Source: Palsa-1447 sp964509885 (GTDB lineage Bacteria; Verrucomicrobiota; Verrucomicrobiia; Opitutales; Opitutaceae). Taken from it: a stretch of DNA of 64,000 nt. The notes beneath the pieces were generated by a model, which did no database searches, was not told where the DNA came from, and saw only the letters and a program-made list of their open reading frames with translations. Shown one piece after another: positions 1 to 8,858 of this stretch. Each line of letters begins with the position of its first letter. Position 1 is the first letter of the stretch. The stretch lies in NCBI GenBank assembly GCA_964509885.1, contig CAZDZL010000003.1, positions 1-64,000 of the forward strand, read 5' to 3'. The translations under genes were made by a program, and so were the position numbers.

Positions 1-79
1 GTCGGTTAGAAATCCCGCAATCCGGTGACGATCGCCTTTTTCGATGGCGCAACAATCCACCGACCGACTTCCGATGTTT

Positions 80-120
80 GCCACTGGTCCGGGTTCGAAT
101 CCCTGTGGGCCCACCATTCA
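80..120 (+). repeat. tRNA 3'-end-like sequence, left copy
   Basis: Positions 87-116 look like the 3' end of a tRNA: variable-loop GGTC, T-stem CCGGG, T-loop TTCGAAT, 3' stem CCCTG with one mismatch, an acceptor strand, discriminator A and an encoded CCA. No matching 5' half (expected acceptor GGGCCCA, anticodon arm) exists in the preceding 80 bases, so it is a partial, displaced or decayed tRNA, or the 3' end of a tmRNA beginning outside the window. A second copy lies at 1621-1661. Confidence 0.5.
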
Positions 121-157
121 CCTGCAAGATCCTAGGGAATAATCCAGCGAAAGACCG

Positions 158-1546
158 ATGCGTGGTGACGATATTCCCTCAGGGCAGGAGGACGGTGCCT
201 TCGGCGTTCCCGCCCGTAAGGCTTGGTGGCGTTCGCTGACCCGCGAGCAATGGCATGTGCTATTCGCCGCGACCCTGGCGTGGATCTTTGACTGCTTCGA
301 TCAGCAGATCTTCAACCTCGCCCGCGACGGCGCCATGGAGGACCTCCTTGTAGACAAGACAAAGGCGACGGTCTTCGGGCCCTATACGACGTCCATGTTT
401 CTGGTCGGCTGGGCCGTCGGAGGGCTCATCTTTGGCCCGCTGGCAGATCGATTCGGACGGGCGAGGATTCTCAAGATCACGATTCTCGTATACTCGCTGA
501 GCACGGGGCTGAATGCGCTCTCAACCGGTTTTTTCGACTTCTGCCTTTTCCGCCTGCTCGCCGGCATCGGGATCGGCGGGGTGTTTGGCGTCGCGGTTGC
601 GCTCGTGGCCGACTCCCTTCCCGACCGGGCGCGCGCACCCGCGCTCGGGTTGATGCAGACATTTGGCGCGTTTGGAAATCTGGCGGCCGGCCTGACAGGG
701 ATGGCATTTGGCGGGCTTTCCGCCCGTCACGCCCTCCCCTTCCACCTGAGGCAGTGGCAGGCATTGTTCCTGGTCGGCGCGCTGCCGGCCCTTCTCTGCC
801 TGCTTGCGATGCGCCGGATCGGGGAGCCGGCCAAGTGGCTGGATGCCCGCAGGGAAGGATCGAAGCGCGGGGTCGAATTCGGCTCCTACCGCTCCCTGCT
901 GGGCGACCGCAGATGGAGGAAGAACGCCTGGCTTGGGCTCGTGGTCTGCAGCGCAGGCATCATCGGGCTTTGGGGTGTCGGCAATTTCCACCCGAGGATT
1001 GTCGGCTCAATCGTGGATCAGGAAATGGCGGTGCGGCACCTTTCACCCGACGCAATGGCGAGCCAGAGGGGGTTTTGGCGCTCCGCGGGATTGCTCCTCC
1101 AGAACATTGGTGCGTTCTTTGGTTTGCTCCTTTTCACAAGGCTCGCGCAGCTCATCGGTAGGCGGATCGCGCTTGGGCTCGCGCTATTTCTGTCGTTCCT
1201 GACGACGGTGCTCGTGTTCAGCTTCATGCGCCACACCAGCCAAATCTATTGGATGCTGCCCGGCATGGGATTCGGACAGCTCGCCGTATTTGCCGTCTAC
1301 GCCATCTATCTGCCCGAGCTTTTCCCGACCAGCCTGAGGAGCACCGGCGTGAGCTTTTGCTACAACATCGGCCGCATCGTCGCAGCCACGGCGCCTTTTA
1401 CCGTCAGCCGGATTACCGCTAGTCTGGGGGGTGACATGGAAAGCTTTCGACGCGCGGGCATCTGGGTTAGCCTCCTTCTCCTCTCCGGCATCGTCGTGCT
1501 GCCAATGATGTCGGAGACAAGGTACGGGCAGCTGCCCGAGGAGTGA
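158..1546 (+). CDS. MFS transporter (sugar/organic acid porter-like)
   Basis: A 462-residue inner-membrane secondary transporter of the major facilitator superfamily, the usual size for a 12-helix porter. The cytoplasmic loop-2 motif GPLADRFGRARIL follows the first helices, and a glycine-rich helix (LLAGIGIGGVFGVAVAL) matches MFS helix 4; a related motif near the end (ELFPTSLRSTGVSF) is typical of sugar or aromatic-acid porters. The substrate cannot be read from sequence. The ATG at 158 is preceded by only a weak GAAAG. Codon use looks less GC-biased than in neighbouring genes, and the gene sits alone between two tRNA-end-like repeats, so acquisition by transfer is a reasonable inference. Confidence 0.85.
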   Translation: MRGDDIPSGQEDGAFGVPARKAWWRSLTREQWHVLFAATLAWIFDCFDQQIFNLARDGAMEDLLVDKTKATVFGPYTTSMFLVGWAVGGLIFGPLADRFGRARILKITILVYSLSTGLNALSTGFFDFCLFRLLAGIGIGGVFGVAVALVADSLPDRARAPALGLMQTFGAFGNLAAGLTGMAFGGLSARHALPFHLRQWQALFLVGALPALLCLLAMRRIGEPAKWLDARREGSKRGVEFGSYRSLLGDRRWRKNAWLGLVVCSAGIIGLWGVGNFHPRIVGSIVDQEMAVRHLSPDAMASQRGFWRSAGLLLQNIGAFFGLLLFTRLAQLIGRRIALGLALFLSFLTTVLVFSFMRHTSQIYWMLPGMGFGQLAVFAVYAIYLPELFPTSLRSTGVSFCYNIGRIVAATAPFTVSRITASLGGDMESFRRAGIWVSLLLLSGIVVLPMMSETRYGQLPEE

Positions 1547-1860
1547 TCGGTCCGACTGAGAGGGCACCTGTGGGCAAGAACAATTCGAGATCCGCCAAGC
1601 AAGAGGCAGCATCCGCGACCGCGACTGGCAACGGTTCGTTTCCCTATGGCCCCACCATTCATTCTGTGCGGATGCGAGGCCCGACGCGCTCCAGTCCGGC
1701 CCTTCGGGCCCGGGCCATTTCGGGGAGCCTCGCGGCACGAATCCACGCTCGGCACCTCGAAACCCTTCGAGCCCTTATCCGCGGCGTTTCTGGCCCCTCA
1801 TCTCAGACAGCGCAGGTCAAAATGCCAGTGGATCCGGCGTGGTTTGGAAACGCGCATGGG
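1547..1860. other. Intergenic region between convergent genes
   Basis: 314 bases between the MFS gene and the end of the large secreted-protein gene. It holds the right copy of the tRNA-end-like repeat (1621-1661) and a short GC hairpin (GGCCC-TTC-GGGCC, 1698-1710) without a good T-tract. No convincing gene was seen. Confidence 0.5.
1621..1661 (+). repeat. tRNA 3'-end-like sequence, right copy
   Basis: Imperfect direct repeat of 80-120. The last 29 bases match at 25 positions, including GGTTCG, TCCCT and CCCACCATTCA; the whole 41 bases match at 32. The T-stem is more degenerate than in the left copy, so this one cannot be a working tRNA. The two copies bracket the MFS gene like attachment-site footprints. 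Confidence 0.5.
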
Positions 1861-4800
1861 CTATGGGCCGCCGACCTGTATCTGGTAGATCGCGCCGCTG
1901 CCCGAATCGGACACGTAGAGGGCTCCGTTCACGAAAGTAAGCCCGGAAATATTGCTGAACGGCGCGCCTGAGACGAGCGCCACGGGGTTTCCTCCGGAAA
2001 CAGGAAGCTCCCAGATCTTGGTCACCTGCCCGGTGACAAGATCAACGTCGGACACGTAGATCATGCCGTTGCCCACCGCGACGCACTGGGGGTCAAAGAA
2101 CGGCCCGATCGAGTTGTCCCACACGGTCGTGTAGGGGCCCGAGCCGTCGGTGGGTATGCTGACGAGGTCCGAAATGAGGGAGCTCTCACCAGACTCCAGG
2201 ACGTAGGCGTTGCCCTGGTAGACGGCGATCGACTCCGTCTGAGGGCCGGTGGCGTAGCGCGCGCCTCCCAAAGGCGCGAGACCCGAGCCGTCAGCGTTGA
2301 GGCGATAGACCTGGCCGTCATTGGAATCCAGCGCGAACAGGTTCGTGCCGTCCGTCGCCAGGCCGGTGCCCGACACGATCGCGGGATTGACGGCCGGACT
2401 GAAGATGGCGGTGACGGGACCGCCGCCACCGGCCGGGGCCATCAGGATCTGGGTTCCTCCCGGGCCGGAGGAGGGATCAATCCAGTCCAGGTCGCCGCCG
2501 AGGACCGCAAGCTGCCCGGGTTCGAGGGCGGGATAGAGCGAGGTCGCGGCCCCGCCTGCAACCGGGATCCGGAACAGCGAAAGGCCCGTCGGCGACGTGT
2601 TCGGGTCGGACGATCCCGCCAGGTTCGTCCCCGCCGCGTAGAGGTACGCGCCATCGCTTGCGAGGCTGAGGGGCCCGCCCAGCAAAGGGCTCCCCTGGAG
2701 AAGGACCGTCATTTCGGGCTGGGGCGTCACCGTAAGGACCCCTGAGGCGCTTGTCGCGTGGTTCCCGTTTCCGTCATGCACCTGCGCGCTGTAGCCGCCG
2801 CCGCTCCTGGAGAGCGGGATGCCCGCAAGCTGCAGATACGGGCTCGCCGAGCCAGAGACGGTGCAGCCGTCCGACTGAAGCCCGTCCGCCAGGGCGATCC
2901 CGTCCTGATACCACTGGACCACGAGGCCGGGGCCCCCGCTCGTTCCAACACCGAAGCCCGCGCCCGATCCCGCGACCGCGGTCTGGTTTGGCGGATCCTG
3001 GGTGATGGAGGCGGGAAGCGAAAGCCCCTGCAGGTAGCCCGCCGCGACCGTCGCGACCCAGCCCTCAATGTTGCCCGACGGGTTCGTGGCCTGGCCGAAA
3101 AGGACCTTCTCGTTGCGGGTTATCCCGAGGAGGTTGAAATCCGACCAGCCCGTGGTGTTCAGGCCGGCCGCGGCGAGCGCCTGGTCCACCGCCATGAAGC
3201 CGTTCCCGTTGTGGAGGTAGGCGCTGCCGCCAAACACCTGGCCGTCGGCGGAGATCGAGGCTATGTTGGAGATGTTATAGGGATTGCCCGCGCCCAGCGC
3301 CGTCATCCCGCCGCCCTGGGTCCACGTGAAATATTCGCCCAGGGGGAATCCGGTGCCGTCCCCCGACCCAAGGACCGTGACGCCATCCGGGGTCACCGAG
3401 AGGCCGCTCGACCAGGTGCCGCCTGAGAGCGTGCCCAGCGCATCCATGCCGGCGCCCGCCCGGTAGATGAAGGCGGCGCTCGTGACGCCGTCGCTCGCAA
3501 GGTCCATGCCGACCAGGACCGAACCGTCGGGCGTGCATCCCCTTGGCGCCGGAAGGCTCTGGGAATCCGTTCCGTTGAGGAACCCAAGGCCCACCGTCCC
3601 CGTCGCCGACGTCCACCGGTACGCCTGCCGCTTGCCGCTCGCATTGTCCGTGCTCCAGCCGTACACGACCCTGCCGTCGCTTGATATCGAGATCGCGGCG
3701 CCCTTGCCCCCGCTGTACCCGGTGATTTCAGGGATAAGGGTCAGCGCCTCGCCGTCGTCGCTCCAGATCGCGGAGCCGCGCAGGTTGGCCTCCGAGCTCG
3801 TCCTCACGCGCCCCGCGATCACCGCCCCGTCCGGAGTGATGTCCGATGCGGTCAGGAACAGGGTCCCGGCCGTGATGAAGAGCGGTTCCGGCAGCTCCGA
3901 CATCCCGGCCGTGGAGGTCCAGAGGAACGGGCGGTCCCCGCCGGCATTGATATTGGTGATGGCGTTCAGGACGCTTGCGGAACCCACCGCGATCTGCCCG
4001 TCATCCGTCGCGGCCCGAACCTGGCTGTTGAACGCCCCGCCGGGAAGGTCCCCGACTCCCGTGAAGGAGAACGCCCCCGCTCCCGGGGGCGTGAGCGACA
4101 GCACCGCCGCCGAGCTCGTCGTGCTTCCCGCGCGGTTTGAGACCACCACCGTGTAGGTTCCGTCGCTCTCCGCGCCGGTGGTCCCCGACAGGGTGAGGGT
4201 CGCGCTCGTCGACCCCGATACCACGCTCCCGTCGGCTTGGGTCCCGCTGCTGAGCGCCTCTCCGTTCAGGTACCACTGGTAGGAGAGGCCAGAGCCGGAC
4301 GCGGAAACGGTGAATGTCGCGCCGGACCCCTCGCCCACGGTGAGCGACGAGGGCTGCGCCGTGATGGACGGGTAGGTGCCCGGGCCGCTGACCTGTATCT
4401 TGTAGATCGCTCCGCTGCCGGAGTCGGACGCGTAAAGCGCCCCGTTGGCGAACGTGAGCCCGGATATGTTGTTGAACGGCGCGCCCGAAACCAGCACGAC
4501 GGGGTTTCCCCCGGACACCGGCAGCTCCCAGATCGTCGTCTCCTGTCCGGTCACCGCATCGGCATCGGAAACGTAGATCATGCCTATGCCCACCGCGATG
4601 CACTGCGGGTCGCTGAACAGGTTGCCCAGGCTTGCGGAATAGAGGGTCGTGGGGGTGCTCGGGCCGCTGGTGGGCACGCTCACGATGTCGACGATCCCGG
4701 AGCTTTCCCCCGAGTCGAGGGCGTATATCTCTCCCTGGTAGGCCGCGATGGACTCCGTCTGCGGGCCGGTCACGTAGCGCGGGGCGCCCATCGGCGCAAG

Positions 4801-7299
4801 GCCCGTGCCGTCGGCATTGAGGCGGTAGAGCTGCCCGTTGTTGGAGTCCAGCGCGTACAGGCCCGTGCCATCCGTCGCCAGGCCGGTGCCCGACACAATG
4901 GCCGGATTGACGGAATGACTGTAAACGGCGGCCACCGGGCCGCCTCCCGCCGCCGGTGCCCGCAGGATCTGCGTCGCCCCCGAGCCTGAATTGGGATCGA
5001 TCCAATCGACATCGGCGCCCAGGACAGCCAGCTCCTGCGGGTTGTCCGCCGCGTAAAGCGATGTGGCCGCGCCTCCCGCGAGCGGCACGCTGAAGATGGA
5101 TTCCCCGGACGCCGGATTGCGGTTGGGGTCGGAGATGTTCGCGTTCGTGCCGGCCACGTAGAGCGTCGTCGCGCCCGCGGCGAGGTTGAGCGGAGAAGCG
5201 AGCTCCGGATCCCCCGTGAGGAGCGCCGTCACCACGGCGTGCGGCGTCACCGAGAGCAGGGCGGGCGAGCTTGTCGCCGGCCCCTGGATGCCCGTGACCC
5301 GAGCGGTGTAGCTGCCGCCGTCATTCGCCAGCGAAAGGTTGCCCAGCAGCAGCAGGCGGCTCTGGGAACCGGACACGGTGCTTCCGTCGCCCTGGGTCCC
5401 GTCGGAAAGCGCCACCCCGTTCAGGAACCACTGCACGGCCAGGCTGGGCCCGCCGCCCGCGCCGACGCTGAAGCTCGCGCTTCCACCGGCCAGCGCCGTC
5501 TGGCCCACCGGCTGTCTCGTGATGGCGGCGGGCAGCGAGAGATTTGCCAGGTAGCTGCCGGCGAACCTGGCCACCCAGCCCTGGCCGTGGCCCGAGGGGT
5601 CGAGCGCCTCGCCGAACAGGACCTGGCCGTTGTGGGAGATGCCCGCGACCGAGAATTGCGACCAGCCCGTGGTGTTGAGGCCCGCACCCGAAAAAACCCG
5701 GGCGATGTCCATGTAGCCGTTCGCATTGTGGATGTAGCCGCCCGCGGCGAATAGGCTCCCGTCGGACGAGATTCCCGCAAGGGTGCTGGACACGTCGCTC
5801 GGGTCTCCCGCGCCGAGCTCCACCATCCCGCCGCCCTGCGTCCACGAAAAGTACTCGCCGCCGGGAAAGCGGGTGCTGTTCCCGGCGCCGAGAACCTTCG
5901 AGCCATCGGGGGTGATGACATCGGCCGCGGACCACGTGCCGCCGGGCAGGTAGCCAAGGGAGCTCATCCCCGTGCCGAAGTGGTAGATGAACGCGGTGGA
6001 CGTGATGCCGTCGCTCGCGTAGGCGACGCCGGCCAATATCGAACCGTCGGAAGAGCATCCCCTGGCCGCGGGAAGGCTCTGGCTGTCCGACGCGTTGAGG
6101 AAGCCGAGCCCCACCGTTCCCGTCGCCGCCGTCCACCGGTAGGCCTGGCGCTTGCCGCTCGCATTGTCCGTGCTCCAGCCATACACGACCTTGCCGTCGC
6201 CGGAGAGGGCATTCGCCGCCCCACGGCCCCCGCTGTAGCCGGCGACCTCGGGGATAACGGTAAACGTCCCCCCGTCGTTGCTCCAGATTGCCGATTCGCG
6301 CTGGTTGGCGGTCGGGCTCGACCGCACCCTCCCCGCGATCACCGCGCCGTCCGGCGTCATGTCCGAGGCCGTCAGGAAGAGCGTCCCCGCAGTGATCGGC
6401 GCCGGCTCCGCCAGCTGCTTCATCCCCGCCGTCGAGGTCCAGAGCACGGACCGGTCCCCGGTGCCGCCCAAGGGTTCGAGGGTCAGGATGTTGCTGGAGC
6501 CCGCGGCGATCTGGCCGTCCTCGGAGGCCGCCCTGATGCTGCTGGCCGGCACCACGCCCGGCAGGTAGCCGACGCCCGTGAACGTGCTGGCGCCGGCGCC
6601 CGGCGGGACGAGCGAGAGCACGGCCGCCGAGCTGGTCACGCTTCCCGCCGCATTCGTCAAGGAAACGGTGTACGTCCCGTCGCTCTCTGCACCCGTGGTT
6701 CCCGTGACGTTCAGGGTCGCGCTTGCCGCACCCGACACCACGCTGCCGTCGATCTGCGTCCCCGCGTTGAGGGCCACCCCGTTCAGGTACCACTTGTAGA
6801 CGAGGGACGTTCCCAAAGCGCCGACGGAGAACGTTGCACGCGAGCCCTCCACGATCGTCTGTGACGCAGGTTGCCTCGTGATGGAGGGAAATACGGGTGT
6901 CGGTGTCGGCCTTGGGGTCGGCGTCGGCACCCGCGTGGGCGTGGGCGTCGGCGTGGCCGTGGGTGTAGGCGAGGCGCTTGGCGTCGGCGACGGCGACGGC
7001 GTGACGCTTGGCGATGGCGTCGGACTCGGCCTTGGGGTCGGCGTCGGCCTGGCGGTCGGCGTGGGCGTCGGCGTGGGGGTGGGTGTCGGCGTGACGCCGA
7101 GGGTCGGCGTCGGACTCGGCCTTGGTGTTGGACTCGGCCTCTGAGTCGGGCTCGGCCTCGGTGTCGGCGTAGGCCTCGCCGTCGGCGTTGGCGTCAGCGC
7201 CTGCGCGCGGGCGGATGGCGTCACCGCTATCGCAGCCGCAACGACGCCGAGCGTTAGGAAGGCCAGCGAACGCCTGGGAAGCTCGCGGCGTTTTGTCAT
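1861..7299 (-). CDS. Giant secreted Ig/HAF-repeat/propeller protein with internal tandem duplication
   Basis: 1,812 residues. A signal peptide (residues 1-32, ending SARA-QA) and a Pro/Thr/Ser-rich linker (about 34-137) lead into two near-equal units, about 138-975 and 976-1812. Each unit runs: Ig-like domain (starts PSITxQP, WYLNG, SDGTYTV); extracellular HAF-type repeats (DGxxxAGxS, AYRWT, LGFLN); a second Ig-like domain; then a propeller-like region (LYVAGTN, GLATDGT, LYALDSN, IYVSD, SGSGAIY). No catalytic motif was recognised. It is probably an outer-surface or secreted binding protein; no sorting domain was seen at the C-terminus, which ends QIQVGGP. It is transcribed alone, divergent from the nitrilase-family gene. 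Function unknown. Confidence 0.85.
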   Translation of the reverse strand: MTKRRELPRRSLAFLTLGVVAAAIAVTPSARAQALTPTPTARPTPTPRPSPTQRPSPTPRPSPTPTLGVTPTPTPTPTPTPTARPTPTPRPSPTPSPSVTPSPSPTPSASPTPTATPTPTPTRVPTPTPRPTPTPVFPSITRQPASQTIVEGSRATFSVGALGTSLVYKWYLNGVALNAGTQIDGSVVSGAASATLNVTGTTGAESDGTYTVSLTNAAGSVTSSAAVLSLVPPGAGASTFTGVGYLPGVVPASSIRAASEDGQIAAGSSNILTLEPLGGTGDRSVLWTSTAGMKQLAEPAPITAGTLFLTASDMTPDGAVIAGRVRSSPTANQRESAIWSNDGGTFTVIPEVAGYSGGRGAANALSGDGKVVYGWSTDNASGKRQAYRWTAATGTVGLGFLNASDSQSLPAARGCSSDGSILAGVAYASDGITSTAFIYHFGTGMSSLGYLPGGTWSAADVITPDGSKVLGAGNSTRFPGGEYFSWTQGGGMVELGAGDPSDVSSTLAGISSDGSLFAAGGYIHNANGYMDIARVFSGAGLNTTGWSQFSVAGISHNGQVLFGEALDPSGHGQGWVARFAGSYLANLSLPAAITRQPVGQTALAGGSASFSVGAGGGPSLAVQWFLNGVALSDGTQGDGSTVSGSQSRLLLLGNLSLANDGGSYTARVTGIQGPATSSPALLSVTPHAVVTALLTGDPELASPLNLAAGATTLYVAGTNANISDPNRNPASGESIFSVPLAGGAATSLYAADNPQELAVLGADVDWIDPNSGSGATQILRAPAAGGGPVAAVYSHSVNPAIVSGTGLATDGTGLYALDSNNGQLYRLNADGTGLAPMGAPRYVTGPQTESIAAYQGEIYALDSGESSGIVDIVSVPTSGPSTPTTLYSASLGNLFSDPQCIAVGIGMIYVSDADAVTGQETTIWELPVSGGNPVVLVSGAPFNNISGLTFANGALYASDSGSGAIYKIQVSGPGTYPSITAQPSSLTVGEGSGATFTVSASGSGLSYQWYLNGEALSSGTQADGSVVSGSTSATLTLSGTTGAESDGTYTVVVSNRAGSTTSSAAVLSLTPPGAGAFSFTGVGDLPGGAFNSQVRAATDDGQIAVGSASVLNAITNINAGGDRPFLWTSTAGMSELPEPLFITAGTLFLTASDITPDGAVIAGRVRTSSEANLRGSAIWSDDGEALTLIPEITGYSGGKGAAISISSDGRVVYGWSTDNASGKRQAYRWTSATGTVGLGFLNGTDSQSLPAPRGCTPDGSVLVGMDLASDGVTSAAFIYRAGAGMDALGTLSGGTWSSGLSVTPDGVTVLGSGDGTGFPLGEYFTWTQGGGMTALGAGNPYNISNIASISADGQVFGGSAYLHNGNGFMAVDQALAAAGLNTTGWSDFNLLGITRNEKVLFGQATNPSGNIEGWVATVAAGYLQGLSLPASITQDPPNQTAVAGSGAGFGVGTSGGPGLVVQWYQDGIALADGLQSDGCTVSGSASPYLQLAGIPLSRSGGGYSAQVHDGNGNHATSASGVLTVTPQPEMTVLLQGSPLLGGPLSLASDGAYLYAAGTNLAGSSDPNTSPTGLSLFRIPVAGGAATSLYPALEPGQLAVLGGDLDWIDPSSGPGGTQILMAPAGGGGPVTAIFSPAVNPAIVSGTGLATDGTNLFALDSNDGQVYRLNADGSGLAPLGGARYATGPQTESIAVYQGNAYVLESGESSLISDLVSIPTDGSGPYTTVWDNSIGPFFDPQCVAVGNGMIYVSDVDLVTGQVTKIWELPVSGGNPVALVSGAPFSNISGLTFVNGALYVSDSGSGAIYQIQVGGP
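6888..7200 (-). repeat. Low-complexity coding repeat (Pro-Thr-rich linker)
   Basis: Hexamer-like GTCGGC/GGCGTC repetition on the + strand, encoding TPTPRPSPTP-type sequence on the minus strand. It lies wholly inside the 1,812-residue reading frame, between the signal peptide and the first Ig domain. Confidence 0.85.
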
Positions 7300-7684
7300 A
7301 CACTCATATCATGGCGATCCGATGACTCGGTCCTTTTGCGATATTCCCTTTATGTGGGTCCCGCCTGTCAAGCCATGCAGCTTATGGCATCCATCAATTT
7401 CCACCTTGGGCGTGCCGCCGACATTTGACGAATTCCCCCCGTAGAATCGGCCGGGAATCCTCTCCGGGCTGGAATTGGCCTGCTCGCCCATGGCTCTGAC
7501 GCTAACAACACCTTATCTGAGAAAAAGTTCCGGCGGTTGCGGCCATCGCAATGGAGACAGCAAATCAAGTCTCCGACACCCGAGCCCCCGTTCTGAAGCG
7601 CGCAGGCGCGGGCAGGCGGGGTGGCGCAAGCGATCCGATTGACGCCCCGGCTTTTCGTTCATAGTACAAGGCCACGCCCCTTAC
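7300..7684. other. Divergent intergenic region
   Basis: 385 bases between the divergent large secreted-protein gene and the carbon-nitrogen hydrolase gene, so promoters for both are expected. A perfect TTGACA hexamer lies on the minus strand (7366-7371) but lacks a good -10 at normal spacing. A candidate plus-strand promoter is listed separately. No coding gene was seen. Confidence 0.5.
7639..7667 (+). promoter_or_regulatory. Candidate promoter of the carbon-nitrogen hydrolase gene
   Basis: TTGACG (7639-7644), a 17-base spacer, then TAGTAC (7662-7667), 17 bases before the ATG at 7685. The -35 is strong but the -10 matches TATAAT at only three positions, and the implied leader is very short. 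Confidence 0.3.
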
Positions 7685-8824
7685 ATGCGAAACGACGACC
7701 CCAGCCCCAGCCCCCTGCCTTGTGAAAAGACCTGGCGGACCCGCAAAGGTCGGCCCGCGGGCACTCTGCTGCTGTCCGCACTCTCGCTCGGGCTCGCGCT
7801 CCTCTCGACGGCGCCGATCCCCCTGCGCGCCGCCGATCTGCCCGCGCCGAGGATCGAGACCCTCGCCCACCGCCGCGACCAGCTCCCCCGAAAGGTCGTC
7901 GTCGGCTCAGTCGTCTGCGGCTTCGACGAGATTTTCGACATGCCCCTCGAGAAGCGCCTCCAGCGCATGGACGAGTTTGTCGACGGGATGGAGGCCATGT
8001 CCCGGGCCCAGTATCCCGGCAGGCGGCTGGACCTGGCCGTCCTCATGGAGTGGTTCATATCCCGCCCGGGCAAGACGACCGACCAGATGGCCGTCCGCTA
8101 TGCCGAGGTGAGCGAGCGGATCTCCGCCTGCGCCCGGAGCCACGGGTGCTACCTGATCGCCCCCATGTGCCTTCGGGAGGAGGGCGAGCCGGCGCGGTTC
8201 AGCAACGCGTCCTTCCTCTATGACCGCCAGGGGCGCCTTGTCGGCGTCTATCGCAAGGTGCACCCGACGATGGGCAACGAGGAGACGAACATCACGCCGG
8301 GCCGGGAATTCCCTGTCTTTGACTGCGACTTCGGCCGGCTTGGGATCCAGGTCTGCTACGACGTGATGTTCCCCGACGGCTGGCAGGCCCTCGCCAACAA
8401 GGGCGCGGAAATCGTGGCCTTCCCCTCCGAGACCTCGGTGACCTCCGGGCCGTCGATGTACGCGCTGCAGCACAGGTACTACGTCGTGAGCGCGGTGCCC
8501 AAGTACCACGCCGCCGTCTACAATCCCGTCGGCATGATCGAGGCCGAGGCGAAGGACGAGGGCGTGATGGTCCACCAGATCGACCTCGCCTACGCGGTCG
8601 CCGGGCCCTCCGACCAGGGCGTCGGCCTCAAGGCAAAGTACGGCGACAAACTGGGCATGAACTATTACGTGGGCGAGAACGTCGGGATCTACTGGTCCAA
8701 CGACCCGGCTATGACAATCGGCCAGATGCTCAGCGGCCAGGACTGCCCCGACCCGCGCGACGAAGCGGAGGAGTCGCGGATCATGCAGGACCGCAAGCGG
8801 GGCGGCCCTCCCGAGGCGCCCTGA
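7685..8824 (+). CDS. Carbon-nitrogen hydrolase (nitrilase superfamily), probably exported
   Basis: A 379-residue protein with the complete Glu-Lys-Cys triad of the nitrilase superfamily: Glu122 (LMEWF), Lys191 (VYRKVHP) and Cys224 (IQVCYDVMFP). These enzymes hydrolyse amide or nitrile C-N bonds; the substrate here is unknown. A hydrophobic stretch at about residues 25-45 after a basic N-terminus, ending LRAAD, looks like a signal peptide or anchor, which is uncommon for this mostly cytoplasmic superfamily and suggests extracytoplasmic action. It is a single gene whose end lies 34 bases from the convergent GH127 gene. Confidence 0.85.
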   Translation: MRNDDPSPSPLPCEKTWRTRKGRPAGTLLLSALSLGLALLSTAPIPLRAADLPAPRIETLAHRRDQLPRKVVVGSVVCGFDEIFDMPLEKRLQRMDEFVDGMEAMSRAQYPGRRLDLAVLMEWFISRPGKTTDQMAVRYAEVSERISACARSHGCYLIAPMCLREEGEPARFSNASFLYDRQGRLVGVYRKVHPTMGNEETNITPGREFPVFDCDFGRLGIQVCYDVMFPDGWQALANKGAEIVAFPSETSVTSGPSMYALQHRYYVVSAVPKYHAAVYNPVGMIEAEAKDEGVMVHQIDLAYAVAGPSDQGVGLKAKYGDKLGMNYYVGENVGIYWSNDPAMTIGQMLSGQDCPDPRDEAEESRIMQDRKRGGPPEAP

Positions 8825-8858
8825 GGCGGGACTTGCGCTGCGGCTTGGCGGGCGGCGC

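Noticed and set aside
1..116. Complete tRNA gene at the left edge
   Set aside because: The T-arm and CCA end are clear, but no acceptor 5' strand, D-arm or paired anticodon arm exists in the preceding bases. The 3' end of a tmRNA beginning outside the window remains possible but cannot be tested here.
3275..6864. Long plus- and minus-strand frames inside the large secreted-protein gene (for example 4001-5005 minus, 5980-6864 plus)
   Set aside because: They are Arg/Gly/Pro-rich shadow frames typical of high-GC DNA and lack domains, while the 1,812-residue frame is full of recognisable modules.
6888..7200. CRISPR-like or satellite repeat
   Set aside because: The repetition is hexamer-like without spacers and stays in the reading frame of a Pro-Thr linker.
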